A DNA stretch of 64,000 bases from a candidate division TM6 bacterium GW2011_GWF2_43_87 (GTDB taxonomy: Bacteria; Babelota; Babeliae; Babelales; Babelaceae). The stretch is from assembly GCA_001000065.1 (NCBI GenBank), contig LCGZ01000002.1, positions 62,001 to 126,000 on the forward strand, in the 5' to 3' direction. Shown here in pieces: positions 47,661-55,420 of the stretch; the first letter of the stretch is position 1, and every line of letters begins with the position of its first letter. The notes beneath the pieces were generated by a model. It ran no database searches, was not told where the DNA came from, and saw only the letters and a program-made list of their open reading frames with translations. A program made the translations under genes and the position numbers.

Positions 47661-48704
47661 CTATTTGTAGGGCTCTATATAGTTTTTTAATGCATACGCA
47701 TTATCGAGAAGTATTTTGTGTACTGGATTGGGTTGTAGCCCTAGGCATGCGCATAACAGCAATGCAAGATCTGTGCCAATGCCTGCAAAGATAATATCTG
47801 TGGACCAAGGCCAGGATGGTATAAGGCAATGTCTTAATACCAAGACTAGGAGCAGTGAAATTCCAGTTATCTGTGCAGAAGTTGAAAAACGTTTTTTATA
47901 AAATGTCAGTGCGGTTTCTAGCTTCAAACCTAGAATTTCGTTGTTAAAAAGAGCATTGATGTCGGTTTTTGAGTAGACATCAAAGTCTGCGATATTTTCT
48001 GGGAATGGATGGTTCACGTTTAATAGGGCTATGATTTTTTGAGCGATATCTTTTTTTGCCAACCACTTTTTTAGTTGGAGTATTTTCTCCATATATAGAG
48101 AGGCATTGCAATCTATAACACATCCTTTTTGAATAAAATGATTTTTAAGACCTTCAGGGAGTTTGTTGAAGATGGGGGTTAGCTCATTGTTTAGCTTGAG
48201 AATTGTACCATCTTTTTTTGCAGACTCTAAGAACTTAACCAGTTTTTTATGAGCAAGAGACTTAAAGTGTGTAGGTTCAAAGTTGCAGAGGAGATTGGAA
48301 TGCTCTTCGAGCCATGTCAGATCTTTTTCTGCAATGCGGTTTTCTATAAGGGGGATAAGCGGTTCTATGGTTTTATTTGAGACTTTGAGAAAATCGAGTG
48401 CTTTGAGCATGCCCATAAAATCATCAATTTTACTATGCTCAAGATGCTTTTTTGCTTTTTTTAAATCACTTCGCATAACAGCGTTTATAAAAAGTCGTGT
48501 CTTTTCAGGGTAGGAGTTTTCTTTTTCGTACTCACGTATCAGAGTTGCGAATGCCCATTTTTTGTTCCCTTTCATGTCGTCAACGATTTCAGAGACCGAT
48601 TTTGCTGGTTTTAAAATAGGTCCACGCATGGCGTTAGTTTGCCCAGCAATAACGACGCTTAAAAAAATAATGTGAGAGAGTTTTGAAAGCGTTTTCTTTG
48701 CCAT
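47661..48704 (-). CDS. Exported protein, downstream copy of tandem pair
   Basis: This protein of about 347 residues starts at the ATG at 48704 (MAKKTLSKLSHIIFLSVVIAGQTNA) after AAAGG. The predicted mature N-terminus MRGPILKPA is shared with the adjacent paralog (MRGPVLKPA), as are FEPTHFKSLAHKKLVKFLES and LPEGLKNHFIQKGC with ILQLKKWLAK. The C-terminal part has a hydrophobic segment (ITGISLLLVLVLRHCLI). No known family was recognised. Both copies are helical, and 156 nt carrying a hairpin separate them. Confidence 0.65.
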   Translation of the reverse strand: MAKKTLSKLSHIIFLSVVIAGQTNAMRGPILKPAKSVSEIVDDMKGNKKWAFATLIREYEKENSYPEKTRLFINAVMRSDLKKAKKHLEHSKIDDFMGMLKALDFLKVSNKTIEPLIPLIENRIAEKDLTWLEEHSNLLCNFEPTHFKSLAHKKLVKFLESAKKDGTILKLNNELTPIFNKLPEGLKNHFIQKGCVIDCNASLYMEKILQLKKWLAKKDIAQKIIALLNVNHPFPENIADFDVYSKTDINALFNNEILGLKLETALTFYKKRFSTSAQITGISLLLVLVLRHCLIPSWPWSTDIIFAGIGTDLALLLCACLGLQPNPVHKILLDNAYALKNYIEPYK

Positions 48705-48753
48705 GCTAATTACCTTTAGTGCGGGATGTCGCAATAATGTGTGTTTTTGTGAT

Positions 48754-48806
48754 AATAGGTCAGATCGTGACATGATGATTAGTTTGTCACGATCTGACCT
48801 ATTTTT
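48754..48806. terminator. 19-bp perfect hairpin between paralogs
   Basis: Arms 48754-48772 and 48785-48803 are perfectly complementary with a 12-nt loop, followed on the plus strand by a T5 run. It lies between the two minus-strand paralogs and may terminate or attenuate the transcript reaching the second. Confidence 0.6.
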
Positions 48807-48860
48807 CTAGACTGAATTGTGATGCAGTGTGAATACGAGGTGTGCTGCAGGCAGAGTGTT

Positions 48861-49931
48861 TTATGCGTACCGTTCTAATTCATCTTTAATATCTTGCGCA
48901 ATTTCTTTGAGTTTGTCATTGGTGAGGTTTTGGTGTACTCCTAAAATTACTCTGACAAAATATAAACATAAACCTTCACACATTACCAAGGGAATGTCTC
49001 TTTTAATCATTGAGAGATCTTTTTTTAGTGTAGTTAATGAAGCTCCGTGGTAAATCAATTGAGACCACCATAATAAGGGCTCTTGGCAATACCAATGTTT
49101 TAACGTGGCACTGAGTAGAACAAAAAGGCCTGTTGCAAGGTTTGCTTCAGGATTATAGTCAATGGTATTTACGATATTGAACCCTGGGGCTAGCTGAACC
49201 ACTACGAATTGTAGGTTGAACTTTTTTAGAAGGTCAATAATTTTTTGCATAACTTCTGGCCCCCCATTTTTTGCCAACCACTTTTTAAGTTGTAATATTT
49301 TCTCGTCGGAAAGTGGGGCATCATAATCCATGACGCAGCCTTTGTAGATGAAGTGGTTTTTAAGCCCTTCAGGCAGCTCTTGAAAAATTTTGTTACGTTT
49401 TTCATTTAGCCTTATAACGTCACGGTTTTTCTTGGCTGATTCCAAGAGTTTGACAAGCGCTTGATGGGCGAGAGATTTAAGCTGCTTGGGCTCAAACTTT
49501 TCGAGTAGTTCGGCGTTTTGTTCTATGAATTCAATACCCTGTTGAGCAATGCGTTTGGTAAAGGCCTTAGTAAAGTATTCAAATGTATTGGAGTCTAAAC
49601 AGAGAAAGTCTAGCATCATTAAAGCTTCCATGAGCTCTTTTTGAGAAAATTGGTCAATGAGGGTGATCCCTGATTTTAGGTTTTTGTTAACGAGGGCATT
49701 ATAGAATTTCTTGGTGTTTTTTGAGAGGGGGTTGCTTTTTTCATACTCTAGCATGAATACATTGAGTGATTTTGGACTATTGTTTTTAGGAGCATCAAAA
49801 CAGAGTTCACTCTTTTCGTAGACAGGCGTTGCTGGTTTTAGCACAGGCCCACGCATGGCGTTAGCTTGCCCAATAATAATGACGCTCAAAAGAGCGGCGA
49901 GAGAGAGTTGTGAAAGAGATTTCTTGATCAT
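48861..49931 (-). CDS. Exported protein, upstream copy of tandem pair
   Basis: This 356-residue protein has a signal peptide (LAALLSVIIIGQANA) followed by MRGPVLKPA. Conserved blocks with the downstream copy are FEPKQLKSLAHQALVKLLES, LPEGLKNHFIYKGC and EKILQLKKWLAK. The C-terminal region, with FVLLSATLKHWYC and several Trp, differs more. A promoter TTGACC-N16-TAAAAT lies about 90 nt upstream. Function is unknown. Confidence 0.65.
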   Translation of the reverse strand: MIKKSLSQLSLAALLSVIIIGQANAMRGPVLKPATPVYEKSELCFDAPKNNSPKSLNVFMLEYEKSNPLSKNTKKFYNALVNKNLKSGITLIDQFSQKELMEALMMLDFLCLDSNTFEYFTKAFTKRIAQQGIEFIEQNAELLEKFEPKQLKSLAHQALVKLLESAKKNRDVIRLNEKRNKIFQELPEGLKNHFIYKGCVMDYDAPLSDEKILQLKKWLAKNGGPEVMQKIIDLLKKFNLQFVVVQLAPGFNIVNTIDYNPEANLATGLFVLLSATLKHWYCQEPLLWWSQLIYHGASLTTLKKDLSMIKRDIPLVMCEGLCLYFVRVILGVHQNLTNDKLKEIAQDIKDELERYA

Positions 49932-50020
49932 GATAGGTTCCTTTTCATATGTGATATGAGATTATTTGTACTTCTACTTGCAGTAATTATTTATTTTTTG
50001 TTTTTTAATAAACATATATC

Positions 50021-50048
50021 ATTTTATATATTATCTACAATTGGTCAA
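50021..50048 (-). promoter_or_regulatory. Sigma70-type promoter for tandem exported pair
   Basis: On the minus strand, TTGACC (50048-50043), a 16-nt spacer, then TAAAAT (50026-50021), about 90 nt upstream of the ATG at 49931. The layout equals that at 1882-1909. Confidence 0.6.
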
Positions 50049-50196
50049 GTTTTTACAGCAGACCACATGGCTTTGCAGGGCGCTGTTTTTTGAAGAAGGG
50101 GGTACTTAGAATTCTCTCTTAAATAAACGCGTTCATTGTTGCGCTAGCCGGTGACAAGAGGTAAAAAGTAATGGGGTGAAGGGCGGACCCTGGGGA

Positions 50197-50229
50197 CCCT
50201 TGGGTATGCGGGTCCAGCATACCCAAGGG
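50197..50229. terminator. GC-rich 13-bp perfect hairpin
   Basis: CCCTTGGGTATGC (50197-50209) pairs with GCATACCCAAGGG (50217-50229), with a 7-nt loop. There is no T-tract. It lies just downstream of the minus-strand gene ending at 50257. Confidence 0.45.
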
Positions 50230-50256
50230 GAAATAACGGAATCGTTAGGGTTCGCA

Positions 50257-50649
50257 TTATATAGTTCCACCCTCTGCGAGTCCCAAAACGACAACCCAGA
50301 GTGATAAGTAGATGAGCACTCCGCACGCAGCCCCACCGGCAATGCATGATAACGATGGACAGGATGTTGAATTGGGAAGATCGTTGGTTGTGGTGTCTAG
50401 ATCTAGAATTCCCTGGTCTTTGTAATAGTCTTTTTTAAATACTCTAATTTTCCGTTCAGGTGATTCTTGGGAAGTATTTGATAGCGATGGATTGGATTCC
50501 TCCCCGTTATTCTTAAGTTGCTTTAGGATCTGCTTATTTGTCCGGTTTGTTGGTGTAGTCATGGGCAGTGTAGTAGTACATAGGTTTAATAAAAAAATGC
50601 TTGCGATTAGTAAGTATCCTTTAAAATTCATGAAAATTGTAAAATTCAT
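50257..50649 (-). CDS. Small membrane protein, unknown function
   Basis: This 130-residue protein has a signal-like N-terminus (YLLIASIFLLNLCTTTLP), a polar Asn/Ser/Thr-rich middle and a C-terminal hydrophobic segment (LSCIAGGAACGVLIYLSLW). GAGG lies about 9 nt before the ATG at 50649; an alternative ATG 6 codons later is possible. No family was recognised. Confidence 0.5.
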   Translation of the reverse strand: MNFTIFMNFKGYLLIASIFLLNLCTTTLPMTTPTNRTNKQILKQLKNNGEESNPSLSNTSQESPERKIRVFKKDYYKDQGILDLDTTTNDLPNSTSCPSLSCIAGGAACGVLIYLSLWVVVLGLAEGGTI

Positions 50650-50713
50650 GGAAATTGTCCTCTAGTTAATGGTAATCGTTTTTTTACTTCCGTCTTTTCT
50701 TGAAAGCTAGACG

Positions 50714-52243
50714 TTATTTAGCCATTTCTTTAGGTGGATGAGCATGTAAAAGCTCAAGTACAAACGGAGCAATATCTGCAAGCTCACTCATTTTGCAGAT
50801 GCATGCCGCCTCTTTACCAACGACGCCTACACCGATAAAAGGAACCGGATTGATTGTGTGTGAGGTTTTTGGGGTATCTGTGACTAAATCCACCATCTCT
50901 TCAGCATTCCCGTGGTCTGCGGTGATCAGTAAAATTCCCTGGCGTTTGTTAACAATCTCTTCCCATAAAACTGCAAGCTGTTGGTCGACTGCATGAATTG
51001 CTTCAATAGTGCTTTTGTAGTTGCCTGTATGGCCTACCATATCCGCATTTGCGTAATTTATGAGAAAAAACTCATGCTCACTTTTTACGAGCGCCTTGAC
51101 TACTTGTTTTGTAATCTCTTCTGCGGACATAGCGGGTACTTGCTCGTAAGATTTAACGGCAAGTGAAGGCACTAATACACGCGTTTCATGCTGATGTGCC
51201 GTCTCATTTCCGCCACTGAAAAAGTAGGTGACATGGGCATATTTTTCAGTCTCTGCGATAACAAAGGACCTTTTTTTTGCAGTCTCTAAGGCATCTAACA
51301 GGGTATGTTCAACCTGTTTTTTTTCAAATAGAGCCTCGTTGGTAAATAGGGTGTGGTAGCGCCCAAAACTTATAACAAAAGCGCAAGGCAATTTTGCAGG
51401 GAACGAACCACTAAATGGCTTGTTTTTAAGGGGAAGTGGGATGCCTAATACAAGTGAAGTTAGTTGTCGTATGCGGTCAGGCCTAAAATTGAAGAACAAG
51501 AGCCCATCTTCTGGCTTTATATCAAAGGGTTCTAATGCGGCAGGTGGAATGAATTCATCGGAAACATTTTTCTCGTACGCGGTTTTTATTACAGTTCTCC
51601 AGTCTTGCGGTGTGGCGGCGCGTGACTGTGTCAACAGGGTGTAGGCTTGTAAGGTTCTATCCCAGTTTTCATCGCGATCCATGGCGTACCATCGGCCTGA
51701 GAGTGAGGCGATAGATCCTACTTCGTATAAAGCACAACTATCTTCTAGCTGCTCTAGAAAGGTGGAGGCAGACTGGGGCGGGGTATCCCGCCCATCTAGA
51801 ATTGCATGGATGTAAACTTTTTTTAACTTATACTCTGAGGCTAATTTTATTAGAGCATCAAGGTGTGAATCGTAACTATGAACTCCTCCATTTGAAACAA
51901 GGCCTATAAGGTGAAGTGCGCCGCCTGTCTCTGTCAGTTGTTTAAATTTTTCGGTAAGTTGAGGATTTTTGAAAAAGCTTTCATCTGCAATTGCGTTATT
52001 AATGAGGGTTAATAGCTGAGGAATCCTTCTTCCTGCTCCAATGGTTAAATGTCCCACTTCTGAATTTCCAGTAAAATTTTCTGGAAGGCCCACAGCAGGC
52101 CCCGAGGCCTTGAGTAGTGTATGGGGAAATGACTTTATAAGAGTATTAAAGGTAGTGGGCCGTGCATCATGGATTGCATTGAATGTATTGGAGGTGCTAT
52201 AGCCCCACCCGTCTAAAATAACAAGAGCTAAGGGGTGCTTCAT
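50714..52243 (-). CDS. gpmI: 2,3-bisphosphoglycerate-independent phosphoglycerate mutase
   Basis: This 509-residue glycolytic enzyme interconverts 3- and 2-phosphoglycerate with two Mn ions. Metal and catalytic motifs are intact: ILDGWG (D11), NSEVGH with the catalytic Ser at S61, HAILDGRDTPP, GRWYAMDRDENWDR and the C-terminal ITADHGNAEEM. The length matches bacterial GpmI (about 510). It overlaps the preceding small exported gene by 4 nt. Confidence 0.95.
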   Translation of the reverse strand: MKHPLALVILDGWGYSTSNTFNAIHDARPTTFNTLIKSFPHTLLKASGPAVGLPENFTGNSEVGHLTIGAGRRIPQLLTLINNAIADESFFKNPQLTEKFKQLTETGGALHLIGLVSNGGVHSYDSHLDALIKLASEYKLKKVYIHAILDGRDTPPQSASTFLEQLEDSCALYEVGSIASLSGRWYAMDRDENWDRTLQAYTLLTQSRAATPQDWRTVIKTAYEKNVSDEFIPPAALEPFDIKPEDGLLFFNFRPDRIRQLTSLVLGIPLPLKNKPFSGSFPAKLPCAFVISFGRYHTLFTNEALFEKKQVEHTLLDALETAKKRSFVIAETEKYAHVTYFFSGGNETAHQHETRVLVPSLAVKSYEQVPAMSAEEITKQVVKALVKSEHEFFLINYANADMVGHTGNYKSTIEAIHAVDQQLAVLWEEIVNKRQGILLITADHGNAEEMVDLVTDTPKTSHTINPVPFIGVGVVGKEAACICKMSELADIAPFVLELLHAHPPKEMAK

Positions 52244-52698
52244 ACAGTATCCTTTGAAAAAGAATGTGGGTTGGAAAGTATGTGCGGATTATCAAGATTT
52301 TGACTAGCTATGGTGCCGCATAGAATAAGATTTTTTGCCAAATTTTCTATGTGCGAAGGGCTTATAGAGCGTGCGTACGGTGGATGTCTTAGCACTCCAC
52401 CGGCTTCTTCGATAGAATTTAATAGAGCGGTTATGGGCAATTGTCCAAATGTTTCATTACTGCTTTGTGCGACTAGGAGTAGATTGTTGCGTTCTATAGA
52501 AAGTTCAAGGTTTGCTATTTCCTTTAGAACTGAAAGTATAAAGCATTGATCCTGTGGATTTAAAAAGTCTTTTATTAAGGCTGTTGGAGTGGATCTTTGG
52601 GGACATTCTGGCAACGCAGCTCTTTCGTATGGTGCGTCTGCTGCAGCGATAGTGGCTAGTAAAAGGGTTATGAAAACGATAGGGTGATAGGGAAGCAT
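52240..52698 (-). CDS. Small exported protein upstream of gpmI
   Basis: This 152-residue protein has a signal peptide (PIVFITLLLATIAAADA) and a helical mature part (FILSVLKEIANLELSIERNN). Its stop overlaps the gpmI start (ATGA), so the two are coupled. No family was recognised, and a link to glycolysis is not implied. Confidence 0.6.
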   Translation of the reverse strand: MLPYHPIVFITLLLATIAAADAPYERAALPECPQRSTPTALIKDFLNPQDQCFILSVLKEIANLELSIERNNLLLVAQSSNETFGQLPITALLNSIEEAGGVLRHPPYARSISPSHIENLAKNLILCGTIASQNLDNPHILSNPHSFSKDTV

Positions 52699-52787
52699 AA
52701 TTCTTTCCTTCCAAAATAATGTTATTTTTCGGTAGGCTAAGAGCTGATCTTTGTACCTTGTTACTTTACCTCATAAGGAGTTTAGTT

Positions 52788-53168
52788 GTGAATAGGAGTA
52801 GTATAGCATTAGGTGTAGGGATGTTGTTGAGCATAAGCATACAATTGTCTGCTGAGGTTCAGTTACAACGGTATGTAGTGGTAAATGGCCAGTCTATGCC
52901 AATAAAATCCAATAGTCAGACAGATGAAAATAAAAAAGAACCTGAAATTGAAGATGAAGAGGACAGCTTTGATGACTTTTTTAACGTAGGGGCTTCCGAT
53001 GCTGACCAGGTTTTTAGAACGCCAGCAGAAAAACACTCAGCTCTGCGAATCTTTATGTTGCGTTGGATGGTCTGGTGTGCCGTAAAAGCCGAAAATTCCT
53101 ACACCGCCGTTTGTTCATGGAAAGATAGATTTTTAGCGTGGGTTTTGCATGCAAAAGAAAGAAAATAG
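52788..53168 (+). CDS. Small exported protein with acidic linker
   Basis: This protein of about 126 residues starts at a GTG (52788), 7 nt after AAGGAG; upstream in-frame ATGs lack a ribosome site. It has a signal segment (SIALGVGMLLSISIQLSAE), an acidic linker (EIEDEEDSFDDFF) and a Trp-rich basic C-terminus (MLRWMVWCAVKAEN). It overlaps rsmE by 20 nt, suggesting coupling. Confidence 0.55.
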   Translation: MNRSSIALGVGMLLSISIQLSAEVQLQRYVVVNGQSMPIKSNSQTDENKKEPEIEDEEDSFDDFFNVGASDADQVFRTPAEKHSALRIFMLRWMVWCAVKAENSYTAVCSWKDRFLAWVLHAKERK

Positions 53169-53922
53169 TGCGCACGAGTTTGCCCTTCTTTGGGTGCATC
53201 TACCCCCTAAGGTAGCTGCCAATACAATTGTTCATCTAAAAGATGATGAGCTTATCCATCGGATTAGAGGCGTATTGCGCCTTGAGGTTGGAGATGCCAT
53301 GCTATTGTTTAATGACGAGTGCAATGCGCGGGTGGTTATTGAGAGTATTGAGAAGCGGCAGATTTCCGTTCGGCTTCTCTCTTTCGAGGCGCATCCTACA
53401 TTTTTACCTGAAATTCACTGGTTTGTTCCCCCGTTGGAGAGAAGTGCCTTTGAAGAAGTTCTTACCGATTTGTGTGTTATGGGTGCAACATCCATAACAC
53501 CTCTGTTAACCAAAAAATCACGCCATAAAGTTACCGTTGATCCTGAGCGAGCTACTCGCATTATGGTGGCGGCAGCAGAGCAGTCAAAGCAGTTTAGGAT
53601 ACCGCTTTTGAAGGCTCCTATCTCGTTTGACGATATGGTGCAGGAGCTTAATAAAAAGCGAGAATCGGTAAACGAACTTACCTTTTTTTGCGATCCGGAT
53701 GGCAGGTCTGCACTTGATCAAATGAACCAGTTGGCGGCAGTACCGCCTGAGGTTATTCGATGCATAGTGGGTCCTGAAGGTGATTTGACGGATAGCGAGC
53801 GTGTATTATTGCATGCGGCTGGTGTAAAAAATGTGTCGCTTACGCCTACGGTGTTAAGGGCAGAGACGGCGGTTACAGTTTTTATGGGACTTTTACGATC
53901 ATGCGTGAAACCGCGCCCTTAA
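53149..53922 (+). CDS. rsmE: 16S rRNA (uracil(1498)-N(3))-methyltransferase
   Basis: This 257-residue SPOUT enzyme methylates U1498 of 16S rRNA. An N-terminal PUA-like part (HRIRGVLRLEVGDAMLLFN) is followed by the SPOUT core. Family motifs are VLTDLCVMGATSITPLLTKKS, AAEQSKQFRIP, CIVGPEGDLTDSE and LTPTVLRAETAVTVFM. The length is normal. Its last 41 nt overlap the 3' end of convergent tsaB. Confidence 0.92.
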   Translation: MQKKENSAHEFALLWVHLPPKVAANTIVHLKDDELIHRIRGVLRLEVGDAMLLFNDECNARVVIESIEKRQISVRLLSFEAHPTFLPEIHWFVPPLERSAFEEVLTDLCVMGATSITPLLTKKSRHKVTVDPERATRIMVAAAEQSKQFRIPLLKAPISFDDMVQELNKKRESVNELTFFCDPDGRSALDQMNQLAAVPPEVIRCIVGPEGDLTDSERVLLHAAGVKNVSLTPTVLRAETAVTVFMGLLRSCVKPRP

Positions 53923-54613
53923 GATAAAGAGGCAGAAGATTTTTATGCCCTTCTAACTTTACCGTGTCTAACTCATTTTGGTACATCCAGGTTTTAAGTG
54001 CGATGGCACCCATGGCATCTAATGAAGGAAATTCAAGCAGCGGATCTATGACCTTAAGTCCCGGGAGTGAGGTAGCAAGATTTTTAATCTGGTTCTCAAA
54101 GGTTTTGGCGCCCTCTCCCACAATTTCTACGGAATAAGATGCATAGTGCGCAAGCTTTTCGCAAAGTATGTCGATAGGTAAGCAGCCCTTCTCTACGGTT
54201 TTGGAAAGATTTGCACGTAATGCATAGTAGGCTTCATTACAAAAGGCGTTGAGGAGAACTAAGGTATAATCTGCAGTCTGACAGGACCGTTCGCTTAGAA
54301 AAGCGTCAAAGCCATCTATGCCAATTAGGGTAGTTTTATGCGCAAAGGCTAGTCCATTAACATACGAAAGAAGAACTCGAACCGTAGTAAACGGTCCAGG
54401 GCCAAGGTGTGCACCTATAAATGCTAGATCTTTAAGCGTAAGAGAGTGCTTTTTTAGTAGAGCATCAAGATGCAACAAAAGTGTTGCGCTCAAGACACTA
54501 CTTTTCCCTTCAACCTGATCAAGGCAATTGGGCCCCTTTTCTGCGCAAAAAAGCCCCAACGAGATAGTTGAGGATGTGCTGTGTAGCACCATGTAATAAC
54601 GTGGTAAACTCAT
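53882..54613 (-). CDS. tsaB: tRNA threonylcarbamoyladenosine biosynthesis protein TsaB
   Basis: This 243-residue protein is the non-catalytic partner of TsaD in making t6A37 of tRNA. The ASKHA-type N-terminus (YYMVLHSTSSTISLGLF) and the hallmark GAHLGPGPFTTVRVLLSYVNGLA are present. Position 5 of the nucleotide-binding loop has His-Ser-Thr rather than Asp-Thr-Ser, which is tolerated in TsaB. It overlaps the zinc-ribbon gene by 4 nt and rsmE by 41 nt. Confidence 0.85.
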   Translation of the reverse strand: MSLPRYYMVLHSTSSTISLGLFCAEKGPNCLDQVEGKSSVLSATLLLHLDALLKKHSLTLKDLAFIGAHLGPGPFTTVRVLLSYVNGLAFAHKTTLIGIDGFDAFLSERSCQTADYTLVLLNAFCNEAYYALRANLSKTVEKGCLPIDILCEKLAHYASYSVEIVGEGAKTFENQIKNLATSLPGLKVIDPLLEFPSLDAMGAIALKTWMYQNELDTVKLEGHKNLLPLYLKGAVSRMIVKVP

Positions 54614-54789
54614 TTCTTTTGTTTTATCTTCTGTTGCTGGTTAAAAATACTGAACACATCATACTCAATGGTCCGTTCTTTCTTAGAAATAATATTACCA
54701 CAATTAATGCACTTCCATGCCTCAAAATTAAAAAAATGATCAAAGAATGCTTGGATTATCATTAATCCTTCGCACTTCGGACACTTCAT
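54610..54789 (-). CDS. 59-residue zinc-ribbon protein
   Basis: A short gene between ruvX and tsaB. From the ATG at 54789 it encodes MKCPKCEGLM, then WKCINCGNII, so two Cys-x-x-Cys pairs (residues 3/6 and 27/30) form a zinc ribbon, followed by a basic tail. AAAGGGAG lies 7 nt upstream. The stop TGA overlaps the tsaB ATG (ATGA), so it is translationally coupled. It resembles small FmdB/ribosomal-type zinc ribbons. The function is unknown; a nucleic-acid-binding role is only inferred. Confidence 0.7.
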   Translation of the reverse strand: MKCPKCEGLMIIQAFFDHFFNFEAWKCINCGNIISKKERTIEYDVFSIFNQQQKIKQKK

Positions 54790-54873
54790 CCTATGACTCC
54801 CTTTCCCCGTGTAGTCTCCCCCTTTTATACACTGATACTACTTAGTGAGTTTTATGTATGTCAATAGATTGTT

Positions 54874-55311
54874 TTACTCTTCGCTTTCTTGTGCGTGTGT
54901 GTGGTGATAAAAAGCCAGGTAGGAATCTAAAATGACTGCTGCGGCAATGGAATGGCTCTGTTGCTTGGTAGTTATGGATCGTTTTTTTTGCATCTGGTGC
55001 TGTAGATGACTAGCCTGTTTACTGCTTAGTCGTTCATCCCACAGAATAAATTGCATGGAGGGGAATTCTGCTTCGAGTGCGGTTTTTTGTTCCTTGGCGC
55101 GTTCGGTCTGCTTACTCTCCGTTCCAGCAAGGGTTATGGGGTTGCCAACCACGATGGACTCGATTTTTTCGAGTTTTAACAGTTCTTTAAGATGGGCGTG
55201 GAGAGCTGTTGTTTTAACCGATTCTATCGGGCGCGCCAATGTTTTAAGGGGGTCCGAGATTGCAATTCCGGTCCAGACATCGCCCAGATCTAAGGCTAAA
55301 ATTTTTCCCAT
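54874..55311 (-). CDS. ruvX: RuvX/YqgF-family putative pre-16S rRNA nuclease / Holliday junction resolvase
   Basis: This 145-residue RNase H-fold protein starts MGKILALDLGDVWTGIA (D7) and has IVVGNPITLAGTES, then WDERLSSKQA. The final motif reads SHSIAAAVILDSYL, so the third acidic residue usual in the family is His here. YqgF is involved in 16S rRNA 5' maturation. It is followed after 84 nt by the zinc-ribbon gene and tsaB, and an extended -10 promoter lies about 54 nt upstream. Confidence 0.85.
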   Translation of the reverse strand: MGKILALDLGDVWTGIAISDPLKTLARPIESVKTTALHAHLKELLKLEKIESIVVGNPITLAGTESKQTERAKEQKTALEAEFPSMQFILWDERLSSKQASHLQHQMQKKRSITTKQQSHSIAAAVILDSYLAFYHHTHAQESEE

Positions 55312-55364
55312 GGTGTTTTCAATCCTTCTTATAGATTTTTACAGATGCGGCGACTTCCGGTAGT

Positions 55365-55373
55365 ATTATACCA
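55365..55373 (-). promoter_or_regulatory. Extended -10 promoter for ruvX operon
   Basis: The minus strand reads TGGTATAAT within TTTGTGGTATAAT, identical over 13 nt to the trmH promoter element, about 54 nt upstream of ruvX. No -35 consensus is seen. Confidence 0.6.
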
Positions 55374-55420
55374 CAAATAGGAAACAGCCTCCCATTAACC
55401 AGAGAAGGACGGGGACTTTT

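Larger units (their letters stand above)
49932..50256. other. 325-nt intergenic region with promoter and hairpin
   Basis: It contains the promoter of the exported pair (50021-50048, minus strand) and a GC-rich perfect hairpin (50197-50229) in an otherwise AT-rich spacer. No coding region is convincing. Confidence 0.5.
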
